Assembly: GCF_900231165.1 (NCBI RefSeq)
Contig: NZ_LT960614.1
Location: 2,230,550 to 2,294,549, forward strand
Reading direction: 5' to 3'
Source of the DNA: Hartmannibacter diazotrophicus
GTDB lineage: Bacteria; Pseudomonadota; Alphaproteobacteria; Rhizobiales; Pleomorphomonadaceae
DNA length: 64,000 nt
Both the position numbers and the translations under genes were made by a program. A model generated the notes under the pieces. That model made no database searches. It saw nothing but the letters and a program-made list of their open reading frames with translations, and was not told the DNA's origin. Numbering within the stretch: the first letter of the stretch is position 1; every line of letters begins with the position of its first letter. This document shows, piece after piece, positions 51,919 through 61,287 of the stretch.

Positions 51919-51941
51919 GGGGCTGCCTTGAACGCAGCCCC
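51919..51941 (+). repeat. Hairpin between TRAP binding-protein and membrane genes
   Basis: Perfect arms GGGGCTGC and GCAGCCCC with a 7-base loop are followed by TTGATCGTTTG, only a weak T-run. It is the third binding-protein/membrane-gene junction in the window with such a stem. The other 150 bases of the gap contain nothing I can call. Confidence 0.65.
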
Positions 51942-52080
51942 TTGATCGTTTGTATAGTGTCGTCTCGGAGCGATCCGCTCTCCCTGTTTTTCAGCCCACC
52001 CGGGCACCCTTCCGGAGCGTCTGTGCGCTTCGCCGCAAACGCATCCTTTCCGGATGCCGGCGAGGCGGTCGAGCAGTGTC

Positions 52081-52596
52081 ATGAACCCATCCCTGCCTGG
52101 ATTCCTTGGTTGGCTGAGACGGCGCGCGGAGAATGTTGCCGCGGCGCTGCTCGCGGCCGTCTTCATCTCCTTCATCCTGCAGATCCTGTTTCGCTATGTG
52201 CTCGCCTGGCCGGTCGGCTGGACGATCGAGGTCAGCACGCTGGCCTGGATGTGGCTCGTTCTCTGGGGCGCGGCCTTCGTCGTCACGGAGCGTGACGAGA
52301 TCCGCTTCGACATCATCTACGGCGCCGTTCCCGATCGGGTCCGCCGGGGCTTTGCCGTGGTCACGGGCCTCGCGCTGATCCTGCTGCTGGCAAGGTCGCT
52401 GCCGGCAACGATCGAGTATGTGGAGTTCATGAAGGTCGAGAAGGTCTCCTACATCGACATTCCGCTCAACTACGTCTTTTCCATCTACGTCGTCTTCGCG
52501 GTCGCGGCGATCGTCCGCTACGCCTGGATCATCGTCGAGGCCATTCGCGGCCGGACGCCGGATTTGACCGATCCCTCGCATCTGAGGGAAGAATGA
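52081..52596 (+). CDS. TRAP transporter small membrane protein (DctQ family)
   Basis: 171 residues, four membrane helices, with the family motif FRYVLAWPVGWTIEVSTLAWMWLVLWGAAFV near residue 40 (key part PVGWTIEVSTLAWMW). The ATG at 52081 suits the family; an in-frame ATG 27 bases earlier is less likely. The stop overlaps the DctM gene by 4 bases. It forms the membrane complex with DctM. Confidence 0.9.
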   Translation: MNPSLPGFLGWLRRRAENVAAALLAAVFISFILQILFRYVLAWPVGWTIEVSTLAWMWLVLWGAAFVVTERDEIRFDIIYGAVPDRVRRGFAVVTGLALILLLARSLPATIEYVEFMKVEKVSYIDIPLNYVFSIYVVFAVAAIVRYAWIIVEAIRGRTPDLTDPSHLREE

Positions 52597-53894
52597 GCTT
52601 CATCGATCCCTTCAACGCCTGTCTTCTGGCGATGACGGCGCTGGCCATCCTCGGCCTGCCCATCGGCTATTCGATGATTGGCGGTTCGATCGTCTATCTG
52701 CTCATGCAGGGCCAGGACGTCTCGATCGCGGCCGAGCAGCTTCTTCAGGGCCTGAGGGGCAGCTTCGTGCTTCTCGCGATCCCGCTCTTCATCCTGTCGG
52801 CCGAACTGATGAACATCGGCAGCCTGTCGGGACGGCTGCTGGACTTCTGCAACGCCTTCGTCGGCCGCTTCCGCGGCGGGCTCGGGCATGTGAACGTCGT
52901 CCAGAGCGTGATCTTTGCCGGAATGTCCGGGTCCGCCATTGCCGATGCGGCCGGCGTCGGTCGGCTCATCATCGGCATGATGACGCGTGACGGGCGCTAC
53001 AGCCCAAGCTACGCCGGCGCGATCACGGCGGCCTCGGCGGTCATCGGGCCCATCATTCCGCCGTCGATCCCGATGGTTCTGTTCTCGCTCGTCTCCGATA
53101 CGTCCATCGGCTACCTGTTCCTCGGCGGTGCGGTCCCCGGCCTGCTGATGGCGGCGATGCTGATGGCGATCAACAGCGTCATGGCCCGGCGCAGGGGGTT
53201 CCCGGTCGAGGAACCGGTTCCGGTGCGGCGACTGCCGCTAATCACCTTTCGGGCGATCCCGGCCCTGATGATGCCGGTGATCCTCCTTGGTGGCATCTAC
53301 GGCGGCGTGACGACGCCGACCGAGGCTGCCGCCGTCGCCGCGCTCTACGCCTTTCTCATTTCCGCGCTCTTCTACCGCGAGCTTTCGGTTCGCGATGTCT
53401 ACCGGGCCGTGCTGTCCAGCGCCCGGTCAAGCGCTTCCATCGGTCTGATGATCGGCGGCTCCCTGGTCTTCAACTATGTGGTGACGAGCGAGAACATTCC
53501 GGCGACCCTCAGTGCGTCGATCGCCGGATATGAGCTCTCGCCAATCGGCTTCCTGCTCCTCGTCAACGTGGTCCTGCTCGTTCTCGGCTGTCTGCTCGAA
53601 GGCATCACGATCCTTCTTGTGATCGTTCCGATCTTCGTTCCGACGGCGCAGGCGCTCGGTATCGACATGGTGCATTTCGGCGTGGTGGTCGTCGTCAATC
53701 TGATGATCGGCCTGATTACGCCGCCCTACGGCCTGCTGCTCTTCGTCGTCGCCAATCTGGCACGCGTTGGACTGCTGCCGTTGATCCGGGACGTCCTGCC
53801 GTTCCTGCTCGCGCTGCTCGCGGCGCTTGCCTTCGTGACGCTCGTCCCGGACTCCGTTCTCTGGCTACCCCGGCTTCTTGGATACAACGGATAG
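52593..53894 (+). CDS. TRAP transporter large permease (DctM family)
   Basis: 433 residues with about 12 membrane helices. Conserved elements include [45 protein letters not shown] and [13 protein letters not shown]. It uses a sodium or proton gradient to import the ligand presented by the DctP protein. It is translated together with DctQ and followed 10 bases later by AroQ. Confidence 0.93.
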   Translation: MSFIDPFNACLLAMTALAILGLPIGYSMIGGSIVYLLMQGQDVSIAAEQLLQGLRGSFVLLAIPLFILSAELMNIGSLSGRLLDFCNAFVGRFRGGLGHVNVVQSVIFAGMSGSAIADAAGVGRLIIGMMTRDGRYSPSYAGAITAASAVIGPIIPPSIPMVLFSLVSDTSIGYLFLGGAVPGLLMAAMLMAINSVMARRRGFPVEEPVPVRRLPLITFRAIPALMMPVILLGGIYGGVTTPTEAAAVAALYAFLISALFYRELSVRDVYRAVLSSARSSASIGLMIGGSLVFNYVVTSENIPATLSASIAGYELSPIGFLLLVNVVLLVLGCLLEGITILLVIVPIFVPTAQALGIDMVHFGVVVVVNLMIGLITPPYGLLLFVVANLARVGLLPLIRDVLPFLLALLAALAFVTLVPDSVLWLPRLLGYNG

Positions 53895-53904
53895 GCCTCT
53901 TGCC

Positions 53905-54342
53905 ATGACCCGACCGATCTTCGTTCTCAACGGACCGAACCTCAATCGTCTCGGCACGCGCGAGCCGCATATCTACGGCACGGCGACACTGGCAGACGTC
54001 GAGGCGCTTTGCCGCGAGGCGCTGCCGGATCGGCCGATCGACTTTCGCCAGACGAACCATGAAGGGCAACTGGTGGAATGGGTGCAGGAGGCGATCGACG
54101 GCGCGGACGCGATCGTGATCAATCCTGCCGCCTATTCCTTCACGTCAATCGCGCTGCTCGACGCGCTGAAGATGTTTCCAGGACCGATCATCGAGGTCCA
54201 CATCTCCAACATCCATCGCCGCGAGGCCCACTATCACCGCTCGTATGTGTCGCTGGCAGCGACCGGCGTCATCGCGGGCCTAGGGCCGGATGGTTATGTC
54301 TTCGCGCTGAAAGCCGCGGAGAAAATCCTTTCGCGACGCTGA
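53905..54342 (+). CDS. aroQ: Type II 3-dehydroquinate dehydratase
   Basis: 145 residues, exactly the normal size. Catalytic R19 and Y24 are in [11 protein letters not shown], the Asn of [12 protein letters not shown] is present, and the histidine is in [17 protein letters not shown]. It interconverts 3-dehydroquinate and 3-dehydroshikimate. Position behind a TRAP importer and near a catabolic dehydrogenase implies a degradative copy (AroQ/QuiB role) rather than the biosynthetic one. No dehydroshikimate dehydratase (QuiC) gene is in the window. Its 3' end is 16 bases from the convergent ABC operon. Confidence 0.93.
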   Translation: MTRPIFVLNGPNLNRLGTREPHIYGTATLADVEALCREALPDRPIDFRQTNHEGQLVEWVQEAIDGADAIVINPAAYSFTSIALLDALKMFPGPIIEVHISNIHRREAHYHRSYVSLAATGVIAGLGPDGYVFALKAAEKILSRR

Positions 54343-54358
54343 TCGATCTCCAGACGGC

Positions 54359-55459
54359 CTAGAGCGCGCGCTGGCTCTCGCTGTCGAAGAGCACCAGCCG
54401 CTCCGCGTCGACCGCGACGCTGATCGTGTCGTTGGCAAGATAGGGGTGGACGTGGTCCGTCTTGATGCGGATCAGGTTGTCCGCGACCCGCGCTGTGACG
54501 AGGCTGTACTTGCCGAAGGGTTCCCAGGCATAGACCTGCATCGAAACAGCGGCCCCCTGAGGCTCATGGCCGAGGATGTCCATCGCGTTGGGGCGGATGC
54601 CGAGCGTCAGGCTGCGCGAGTTGGCGGAGGCGACTCGGCGGGCCGCATCCTCAGGCAAGGTCAGAGACAGGCCGGGGCTGTCGAAGCGAAGACCGTCACC
54701 CTCCTGCGAGACCGTGCCGGCAAAAAGGTTCATCGCCGGATCGCCGACGAGGCGGGCGACGGCGGTCGTCGCCGGACGGTAGTAGATTTCTTCCGGCTCG
54801 GCGAACTGCTCCACCTTGCCGTCGATCAGCACGGCGACACGGTCGGCGATGGAGAGGGCCTCCATGGCATCCGGCGTCGCCCAGAGCGTCGGCGCATCCT
54901 TCTTGGTCTGGCGCCGACGGATGAGACCGCGCAGGGCGTTGCGCAGCTTGGCGTCGAGATGCGAAATCGGCTCGTCGAGCAGGTAGATGGACGCGTCCTG
55001 CACCAGCGCGCGGCAGAGCGCGACGCGCTGCTTCTGGCCGCCGGAAAGCTCCGACGGCAGGCGGGCGCGCAGATGCGCCATCTCCGTCATTTCGAGCAAC
55101 TCGGCAACGCGAGCCTCGATCTCGTCGCGCTTGTATTGCCCGCGCCGTACGGGCGAGGTCAGCGGAAAGGACACATTCTGCGCGACGTTGAGGTTCGGGT
55201 AGAGCGCGTAGGACTCGAACATGTGCGCGACGCGCCGGTGGTGCGTCGGAAGCGTCGTGAGTTGCGATCCGTTGAGGTCGATATGTCCCTCATCGGGGAT
55301 TTCGAGGCCCGTGATCAGCCGGCAGGTGGTCGTCTTGCCCGCGCCCGAGGGGCCGGTGAGGGCGACGATCTCGCCTGGGCGAATGTCGAGCGTGACGCCG
55401 GAAAGAACGGCCTCACCGTCGAAGCGCTTGCCCAGCGATGTCAGTTGAAGTCCTTGCAT
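54359..55459 (-). CDS. CUT1-type ABC ATP-binding protein, subunit 2
   Basis: 366 residues. Walker A is GPSGAGKTT, signature LSGGQKQRVALCRAL and Walker B IYLLDEPISHLDAKLR, with a C-terminal OB/TOBE domain (about 240-366) as in MalK/UgpC. Many CUT1 systems use one ATPase twice; here two distinct ones are encoded in tandem, as in the glycerol GlpS/GlpT system of rhizobia. It is the last gene of the minus-strand operon. ATG 55459 is chosen; a TTG nine bases earlier is possible. Confidence 0.9.
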   Translation of the reverse strand: MQGLQLTSLGKRFDGEAVLSGVTLDIRPGEIVALTGPSGAGKTTTCRLITGLEIPDEGHIDLNGSQLTTLPTHHRRVAHMFESYALYPNLNVAQNVSFPLTSPVRRGQYKRDEIEARVAELLEMTEMAHLRARLPSELSGGQKQRVALCRALVQDASIYLLDEPISHLDAKLRNALRGLIRRRQTKKDAPTLWATPDAMEALSIADRVAVLIDGKVEQFAEPEEIYYRPATTAVARLVGDPAMNLFAGTVSQEGDGLRFDSPGLSLTLPEDAARRVASANSRSLTLGIRPNAMDILGHEPQGAAVSMQVYAWEPFGKYSLVTARVADNLIRIKTDHVHPYLANDTISVAVDAERLVLFDSESQRAL

Positions 55460-55474
55460 GCTCGTCAATCCGGG

Positions 55475-56596
55475 TCAGAAGAGAAGGTTGCGGCCGCTGT
55501 CGGCGTCGAAAAGGCAAAGGCGGCTGTCGTCGAAGGAAAGCTCCACGCGGTCGCCCTCGCGCAAGGCGCTCGGTCCGGGAATGTCCGCCGAAACGCGATG
55601 GTCCGCGCTCTGCGTGCCCGCGTCGATGTCGAGAAGCAGCACGTCGGTATCGCCGCGATGCTCGCGGAAATAGACCTCGCCCGAAAGACGGCCCTTGCCG
55701 GTTGAACGGCTGGCGTCGCCGTTGGCGAGGCTAAAGTGCTCCGGCCGCAGGCCGACCGTCAGGCTCTGGATTGCCTTTTGGCGAACGAGCGCGGCCTTCT
55801 CCTCCGACAGCACCAGCGACCAGCCGGCGCCGCGCAGCCGCAGGATGCCACCTTCCTCTTCGACCGCCGCATTGAGCAGGTTCATCGGCGGTTCGCCGAT
55901 GAAGGTCGCAACGAAGGTGTTGGCCGGGTGGGTGTAGAGATCCTGCGGCGATCCGACCTGCTGCAAAACGCCGTGGTTCATGACGGCGATCGCGTCCGAC
56001 ATGGCGATGGCCTCGGTCTGGTCGTGCGTCACGAGGATCGACGTCAGGCCCTGCGTCTGCTGCAGGCGCTTGATCTCGGTGCGCAGCTGCGCCTTCTGGT
56101 CGGCATCGATATGACTCAGCGGCTCGTCGAAGAGGATGACATCCGGATCGCGAACGAGGGCGCGGCCGATGGCGACGCGCTGCTGGGCGCCGCCGCTGAG
56201 ATGGCGCACCTTTTCGTTCGCAATCGAGCCGAGCCGCAGGAGGTCCAGCATGGTGCCGACGCGCTGCTTGACCTCCTTGTCGGGCAGGTGGCGCAGGCGC
56301 AGCGGAAAGGCGATGTTCTCGAAGACCGACAGGTGCATGTAGAGGGCATAGTCCTCGAACACCATCGCTATATTGCGCGATCCGGGTGGTAGCGTGGAGA
56401 CCTCGCGGTCGCCGAACCAGATCTCGCCGCTCGTGACCTCCTCGATGCCGGCGACCATCTTGAGCGTCGTGCTCTTGCCGCATCCCGATGGGCCCAGAAG
56501 CGCCAGCATCCTGCCCGTGCCGCAGTCGAGATTGAGGTCGCGGACCGCCGGCACGTCGCCGTAGTTCTTCCAGACATTCTTGATCGAGATACTCAT
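55475..56596 (-). CDS. CUT1-type ABC ATP-binding protein, subunit 1
   Basis: 373 residues. Walker A is GPSGCGKST, signature LSGGAQQRVAIGRAL and Walker B VILFDEPLSHIDADQKAQLR, then a C-terminal regulatory OB fold. The signature (LSGGA) and the DADQ form of the usual DAKLR show divergence from its neighbour, which favours a heterodimer. ATG 56596 fits the family start and follows AAGG; an in-frame ATG at 56647 would overlap the GMC gene. Confidence 0.9.
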   Translation of the reverse strand: MSISIKNVWKNYGDVPAVRDLNLDCGTGRMLALLGPSGCGKSTTLKMVAGIEEVTSGEIWFGDREVSTLPPGSRNIAMVFEDYALYMHLSVFENIAFPLRLRHLPDKEVKQRVGTMLDLLRLGSIANEKVRHLSGGAQQRVAIGRALVRDPDVILFDEPLSHIDADQKAQLRTEIKRLQQTQGLTSILVTHDQTEAIAMSDAIAVMNHGVLQQVGSPQDLYTHPANTFVATFIGEPPMNLLNAAVEEEGGILRLRGAGWSLVLSEEKAALVRQKAIQSLTVGLRPEHFSLANGDASRSTGKGRLSGEVYFREHRGDTDVLLLDIDAGTQSADHRVSADIPGPSALREGDRVELSFDDSRLCLFDADSGRNLLF

Positions 56597-56636
56597 TGGA
56601 GGCCTTGCAAAGGGTGCGTCTTGAGAGGCGGAGGTG

Positions 56637-58265
56637 TCACGCGGCAACCGGAGAGAGGCCGTGCGCCGCCTGGATGATCTCGGCGGCCCGCTCGCCGATC
56701 ACGACGGTCGGGGCCATGGTGTTGCCGGTGGAGATGGCGGGCATGATCGAGGCGTCAGCAATGCGTAGGCCGTCGATGCCGTAGACCTTCAGCGATCCGT
56801 CGACGACGGACATCGCGTCCCGGCCCATCTTGGCCGTGCAGCTTTCGTGGAAATAGGTACCGGCGGCGTTGCGGATGAAGTTCTCCATGTCGACGCCCTT
56901 GAGGTTGCCGGGCATGACCTCGCGCTTGCGATAGGGCGCGCAGAACGCGGAGTTGCCGATCTCGCGGCACATCTCCACGCAGCGGACCATCGCCTTCATG
57001 TCGCTGTCCGTGCTGAGGAAGTTGGCGAAGATGCGCGGCTTGGCAAAGGGGTCGGTGCTGGCAAGGCGTACCTCGCCGCGGCTGTCTGGCCGGGCAAGTC
57101 CCGGCGCCAGCGTCCATGCGGAGGCTGCGCCCACCGGCAGGTCGAACTGCTTCGAGGTGACCTCGCTGCCGAAGGGCGTTTCCTCCAGCACCGGCATCAG
57201 GTCCGGCGTCTTCAGCGAGGAATCGCTCTTGGCGTAGAAGACGAATTCGGCGGCGTTGTTTCGCGGCGGCTCGGGCGTGATGTACTCCCAGCAGCAGCCG
57301 GCCATCAGGATGTGATCCTGGAAATTCCGTCCGACGCCCGGCAGGTGCTGCACGACCTCGATGCTATGGCCCTTCAGTTCGCTCTCATCGCCGATCCCGG
57401 CGAGCATCAGCATCTTCGGCGTGTTGATCGCGCCCATCGAGAGCACGACCTCCTTGTCGGCTGAAACCGCATAGCGCTTGCCGAGCCGAACGAACTCGAC
57501 GCCGGTCGCGCGCTTTCCCTCAAGGACGATCCGCGTGATCTGGGAGCAGAGCAGGACGTGCAGGTTGGGCCGGCCAAGGAAGGGGTGGATATAGGTCGCG
57601 GCCATCGAGACGCGCTGGTTGCCGTCCTGCACGGGCACGTTGGCAAGCCCGCAGCCGCCGTCGCCCTCCATGGCCGCGCCGTTGATGTCGTCGACATAGG
57701 GAATGCCGATCGCCTCTGCGCCCTTGATCAGGCCGCCAACGAGCGGCACCGGATTCTCCGGTTGCAGGATGCTGAGGAGGCCGCCCTTGCCGCGCCGCTT
57801 GGGGTCGGCCGGGCCTTTCCAGTCCTCGATCCGGCGGTAGATGCCGAGGACGGACTCATAGTTCCAGGCCGGATCGCCGGCTTCCTCGGCCCAGAAGTCG
57901 AAGTCGTTCTTGTGCCCGCGCGCCCAGACGGATCCGTTGATGCTGGAGCCGCCGCCGAGCACCTTGCCCATCGGCAACGGCGGCGTGCGCCCGTTCACCG
58001 TCGGTGAGGGCTCGGCCGAAAAGCACCAGTCCCGTTCCGATCCAATGTTGGACATCCAGAGCGTCGAGTCGATCACCGCCGGAACCCGGTCGCTGCCGCC
58101 GGCCTCGATCAGGAGCACGTTGACGTTGGGATCCTCGGCCAGACGCCGCGCCACGACACAGCCCGCCGAGCCCGCGCCGCAGACGATGAAGTCGTAGGCC
58201 GGGCGGATGGTCTCTTCCAGCAACTCGCGATCGGGTCGCAGAGCGGAAAGGGATGCAGTGGTCAT
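56637..58265 (-). CDS. GMC-family oxidoreductase (choline dehydrogenase-like)
   Basis: 542 residues. The FAD fold YDFIVCGAGSAGCVVARRL has GxGxxG at 30-35, and the GMC signature GKVLGGGSSINGSVWARGHKNDFDFW follows (key part GGGSSINGSVWARG). The C-terminal catalytic region has FHESCTAKMG and GNTMAPTVVIGERAA. It oxidises an alcohol to an aldehyde with FAD, probably passing the product to the aldehyde dehydrogenase encoded in the same operon. ATG 58265 has GGAG 8 bases upstream. Longer in-frame starts add low-complexity sequence. Confidence 0.92.
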   Translation of the reverse strand: MTTASLSALRPDRELLEETIRPAYDFIVCGAGSAGCVVARRLAEDPNVNVLLIEAGGSDRVPAVIDSTLWMSNIGSERDWCFSAEPSPTVNGRTPPLPMGKVLGGGSSINGSVWARGHKNDFDFWAEEAGDPAWNYESVLGIYRRIEDWKGPADPKRRGKGGLLSILQPENPVPLVGGLIKGAEAIGIPYVDDINGAAMEGDGGCGLANVPVQDGNQRVSMAATYIHPFLGRPNLHVLLCSQITRIVLEGKRATGVEFVRLGKRYAVSADKEVVLSMGAINTPKMLMLAGIGDESELKGHSIEVVQHLPGVGRNFQDHILMAGCCWEYITPEPPRNNAAEFVFYAKSDSSLKTPDLMPVLEETPFGSEVTSKQFDLPVGAASAWTLAPGLARPDSRGEVRLASTDPFAKPRIFANFLSTDSDMKAMVRCVEMCREIGNSAFCAPYRKREVMPGNLKGVDMENFIRNAAGTYFHESCTAKMGRDAMSVVDGSLKVYGIDGLRIADASIMPAISTGNTMAPTVVIGERAAEIIQAAHGLSPVAA

Positions 58266-58329
58266 GACTTGGCTCCAGGTGGCGCCGCTTGCGGCGCCGT
58301 TGATCCGATGCTGCTGACGGGTTGGTCCG

Positions 58330-58953
58330 TCATGTTCCCGCAATCTGTTTCCAGCCACCCGCACCGTCGGGCTCGAACTGCGGAATGTGACCGAGGCTGA
58401 TGATGCCTTCGGCATCGTCGCCGAGTTCGTCCCGCCAGGCATAGCTCTCGGTGAGGATGACAGCCGAGGCGACGACATCCGCGCCGGCCGCCCGCGCAAG
58501 AGCCATCGCGCCTCTGAGGCTTGCCCCGCTCGCCACCACGTCGTCGACGACGACCGTCCGCCGGCCTGCAAGCAGCGGCACCGCCCGGCGGTCGAGCAGC
58601 AGCCGCTGTTCGCCGTTGGAGGTGATCGACGTCACGCGCTCCTCCAACGCATCGCGCAGATGCAGCTTGGGCGACTTCTGCAAGACGACATAGTTGTCGA
58701 GACCGAGTTGCCGGCTGACCTCGATCGCGATGGGAATGCCGAGCGTTGCCGCCCCGACGATCACGTCCGGCCGCAGCGGCGCCAGACGGGCGGCGATCTC
58801 CCGGCCGACATGGGCAAGGAAATCGACGCCCATGTCGATGATCATCATCAGCGCGATGACAAGATCGGGCTTGATGGCAACCATCGGCAGGTCGACCGCG
58901 CGCCCCGCCACGTCGACGGTGTGGGTCAGGCCTGTGAGCGGGGAGGTGGTCAC
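58330..58953 (-). CDS. Phosphoribosyltransferase-family protein
   Basis: 207 residues of the type-I phosphoribosyltransferase fold. The PRPP-binding loop is VVVDDVVASGASLRGA near residues 135-150, and GAATLGIPIAIEVSRQLGLDNYVVLQKSPK precedes it (key part AATLGIPIAIEV), as in adenine/orotate-type enzymes. The acceptor base is unclear. Its presence between GMC and aldehyde dehydrogenase genes of a transport operon is unexpected and may point to a purine- or pyrimidine-like or ribosylated substrate. Confidence 0.85.
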   Translation of the reverse strand: MTTSPLTGLTHTVDVAGRAVDLPMVAIKPDLVIALMMIIDMGVDFLAHVGREIAARLAPLRPDVIVGAATLGIPIAIEVSRQLGLDNYVVLQKSPKLHLRDALEERVTSITSNGEQRLLLDRRAVPLLAGRRTVVVDDVVASGASLRGAMALARAAGADVVASAVILTESYAWRDELGDDAEGIISLGHIPQFEPDGAGGWKQIAGT

Positions 58954-58972
58954 GATTGTTCTTCCTATGGCG

Positions 58973-60448
58973 TCAGAAGGGGAAGGCCCGCTGGCCCATC
59001 TGCAGGGTGATCCACTTCACCTCGGTCAGTTCCTCCAGTGAATAGCGCCCGCCCTCGCGGCCGAAACCGCTGTTCTTGACGCCGCCGAAGGGCACATGCG
59101 GCTCGTCGGAGATGGTGCAGTCGTTGACGTGGACCATGCCGGATTCCAGCCGCATCGAAAGATCGAGTGCCTTCTGCATGTCGTTGGTGATGAGCGCAGC
59201 CGAAAGGCCGTAGGACGTATCGTTGGCGACCTTCAGGGCCTCCTCGGCGTCGTTGACGCGGATCAGCGAGACGACCGGGCCGAAGCTTTCCTCGTGGTAG
59301 ATGCGCATTTCGGGCGTCACGCCGTCGAGGATCGTCGGCTGGAAGAACTGGCCTTCGTAGGTGCCGCCCGTCAGGACCTTAGCGCCTTTCTCGACGGCGT
59401 CCTTGATCTGGCCGTCGATGAACTCGCACTGGCGTGCCCGGATCAGCGGGCCAATGACCGTTTCAGGATCGCGCGGGTCGCCGACCGTCAGGCCCTTGGC
59501 CTTGGCGACAAATTTCTCCTTGAAGGTGTCGAAGAGCGAGGTCTCGACCATCACCTTGGAGTTGGCCATGCAGACCTGCCCCTGGTGAAGGAAGACGCCG
59601 AAGGCGGCCGCGTCGACGGCATAGTCGACGTCGGCGTCATCGAGGACGATGAGCGGGCTCTTGCCGCCCATTTCCAGCGTGAAGCGCTTCAGGTGCTTGG
59701 CGGCCTCGACGGCAAGATGCCGTCCGGTGCGGGTCGAACCGGTGAAGGTGATCATGCGGATGCGCGGGTCGGCCATCAAGAGGTCGCCGACCTCGGCCGG
59801 AACGCCCGGAACGACGTTGAGAACGCCGGCCGGCAGCCCGGCTTCCTGGAACAGATCGGCGATGAGCGCGCCGGAAAGCGGTGTCTCCTCGGAGGGCTTC
59901 AGGATGAACGTGTTGCCGACGGCCAGCGCGTAGACGATCTTCTTCATGCAGAGCAGGAAGGGCGAGTTGAAGGGCGCGATGCCGGCGACGATGCCGAGCG
60001 GCTTGCGCACGGAGATGGAGATCTGCCCGGGCATTGTCATCGGCATGGTCTCGCCCATGACGTGGCGGGCATCACCCGCCGCCGCGCGAATGGCGTCGAC
60101 GACATACTCGATTTCCCACAGCGCCTTGCCGAAGACCGAGCCGCATTCCTCGATCAGCAGGTCGCGGATCTCCGGCGTGCGCGCCTTGATGACCTCGCCG
60201 ACCTTGAGCAGCATTTCCTCGCGCTCGGCCACCATCGTCCGGCTCCAGGACGCGAAGGCCCGCTCGGCCGCGTCGATTGCCGCCTTGACCTCGGTCGCGC
60301 CGGCCTGCTGCGAGCGAGCGAAGATTTTCCCCGTCGCCGGGTTGTAGTCGTCGGCCAGTTCATTGCGCGAGGACGACACCCACTGCCCGTCGATGAACAA
60401 CTTGTAGTGCGGGATGCCGTCGATGATGTCGTAGGAGGCGGGGTTCAT
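58973..60448 (-). CDS. Aldehyde dehydrogenase (NAD(P)+-dependent)
   Basis: 491 residues of the ALDH superfamily. The catalytic set is complete: N161 in APFNSPF, E259 in TLEMGGKSP and C293 in HQGQVCMANSK. The glycine motif FTGSTRTG is at 235-242. It resembles benzaldehyde/vanillin-type dehydrogenases in general sequence. It would oxidise the aldehyde made by the GMC enzyme to an acid. ATG 60448 has GGAG 9 bases upstream; the longer frame to 60544 lacks support. Confidence 0.92.
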   Translation of the reverse strand: MNPASYDIIDGIPHYKLFIDGQWVSSSRNELADDYNPATGKIFARSQQAGATEVKAAIDAAERAFASWSRTMVAEREEMLLKVGEVIKARTPEIRDLLIEECGSVFGKALWEIEYVVDAIRAAAGDARHVMGETMPMTMPGQISISVRKPLGIVAGIAPFNSPFLLCMKKIVYALAVGNTFILKPSEETPLSGALIADLFQEAGLPAGVLNVVPGVPAEVGDLLMADPRIRMITFTGSTRTGRHLAVEAAKHLKRFTLEMGGKSPLIVLDDADVDYAVDAAAFGVFLHQGQVCMANSKVMVETSLFDTFKEKFVAKAKGLTVGDPRDPETVIGPLIRARQCEFIDGQIKDAVEKGAKVLTGGTYEGQFFQPTILDGVTPEMRIYHEESFGPVVSLIRVNDAEEALKVANDTSYGLSAALITNDMQKALDLSMRLESGMVHVNDCTISDEPHVPFGGVKNSGFGREGGRYSLEELTEVKWITLQMGQRAFPF

Positions 60449-60506
60449 GCATTGGCTCCAATGGCGGGGGTACTGGTGTCCGTCTGGGAGGGACTTGAGA
60501 GTTGGA

Positions 60507-61262
60507 TCATCGGCTCGGCGACGCCTCGGTGCGGCCGGCGACATCCTTCAGGATGCCGGCGAGGCGGGCAGGGCAGGAGAGGAACGGCGAGTGGTCGCTG
60601 TCGATCTCGAACACCTCCTCGCAGGGCGAATTGGCGATCATGGTGTCCTGGTAGACCGGCGCGACCGCCTGGTCCCTGAGGCCCTTGATGTAGAACCGCC
60701 TGACGCTGCCGAAGCGCTCGGGCGTCAGGGCGAGCGGTTCGCCGTAGACCTTTGTCGCCTGGGGCGTCAGCCGTTCGGCCGCCCAGCGCGCGTCCTCCGG
60801 CGTGCAGGTGTTGTAGAGCACCTCGGCCGCCTTCTCCGGCGGGAAGGTCGCGGTCAAACCATCCGGCGCGACGCGCATGTTCTTCAGAACCAGATCCTCG
60901 ACCTGAAGATGCGCGACCTCGCCCAGGAAGCTGCCGAGGGATTCACCGGAGCGCAGCATCAGCCCGCAGATGTAGACCACTGCACGGAGCTTTTCCGGGA
61001 TACGTTCGGCCACCTGCGAGGCGACGATGCCGCCCATGCTGTGTCCGACGAGCACGACCTTCTCCCCGACCTCCATAACGGTCTCGGCGATGCGGTCTGC
61101 ATAGTGCGCCAGATCCGCCTCCGCAAGCGGGGCGGGGTCGCCGCCGCTCATCGGCAGGTTGGGGGTCGAGACGCGATGACCGGCCTCGATCAGGTGCGGC
61201 GTCAGGAACGTCCAGCACCAGCCACCGTGGAAGGAGCCATGCACCAATACGAAATGCGTCAC
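60507..61262 (-). CDS. Alpha/beta hydrolase (plant-methylesterase-like group)
   Basis: 251 residues, no signal peptide. Nucleophile S75 is in GHSMGG, the catalytic His is H224 in DSDHSPF, and the oxyanion region is VLVHGSFHGGWCW near the N-terminus. This compact group includes esterases acting on small methyl or acyl esters and hydroxynitrile lyases. It lies 25 bases after the permease gene and before the dehydrogenase gene, so hydrolysis of an imported ester is a reasonable first step. Confidence 0.88.
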   Translation of the reverse strand: MTHFVLVHGSFHGGWCWTFLTPHLIEAGHRVSTPNLPMSGGDPAPLAEADLAHYADRIAETVMEVGEKVVLVGHSMGGIVASQVAERIPEKLRAVVYICGLMLRSGESLGSFLGEVAHLQVEDLVLKNMRVAPDGLTATFPPEKAAEVLYNTCTPEDARWAAERLTPQATKVYGEPLALTPERFGSVRRFYIKGLRDQAVAPVYQDTMIANSPCEEVFEIDSDHSPFLSCPARLAGILKDVAGRTEASPSR

Positions 61263-61287
61263 TGTCCGGCCTCCCGATTGCGCATCG

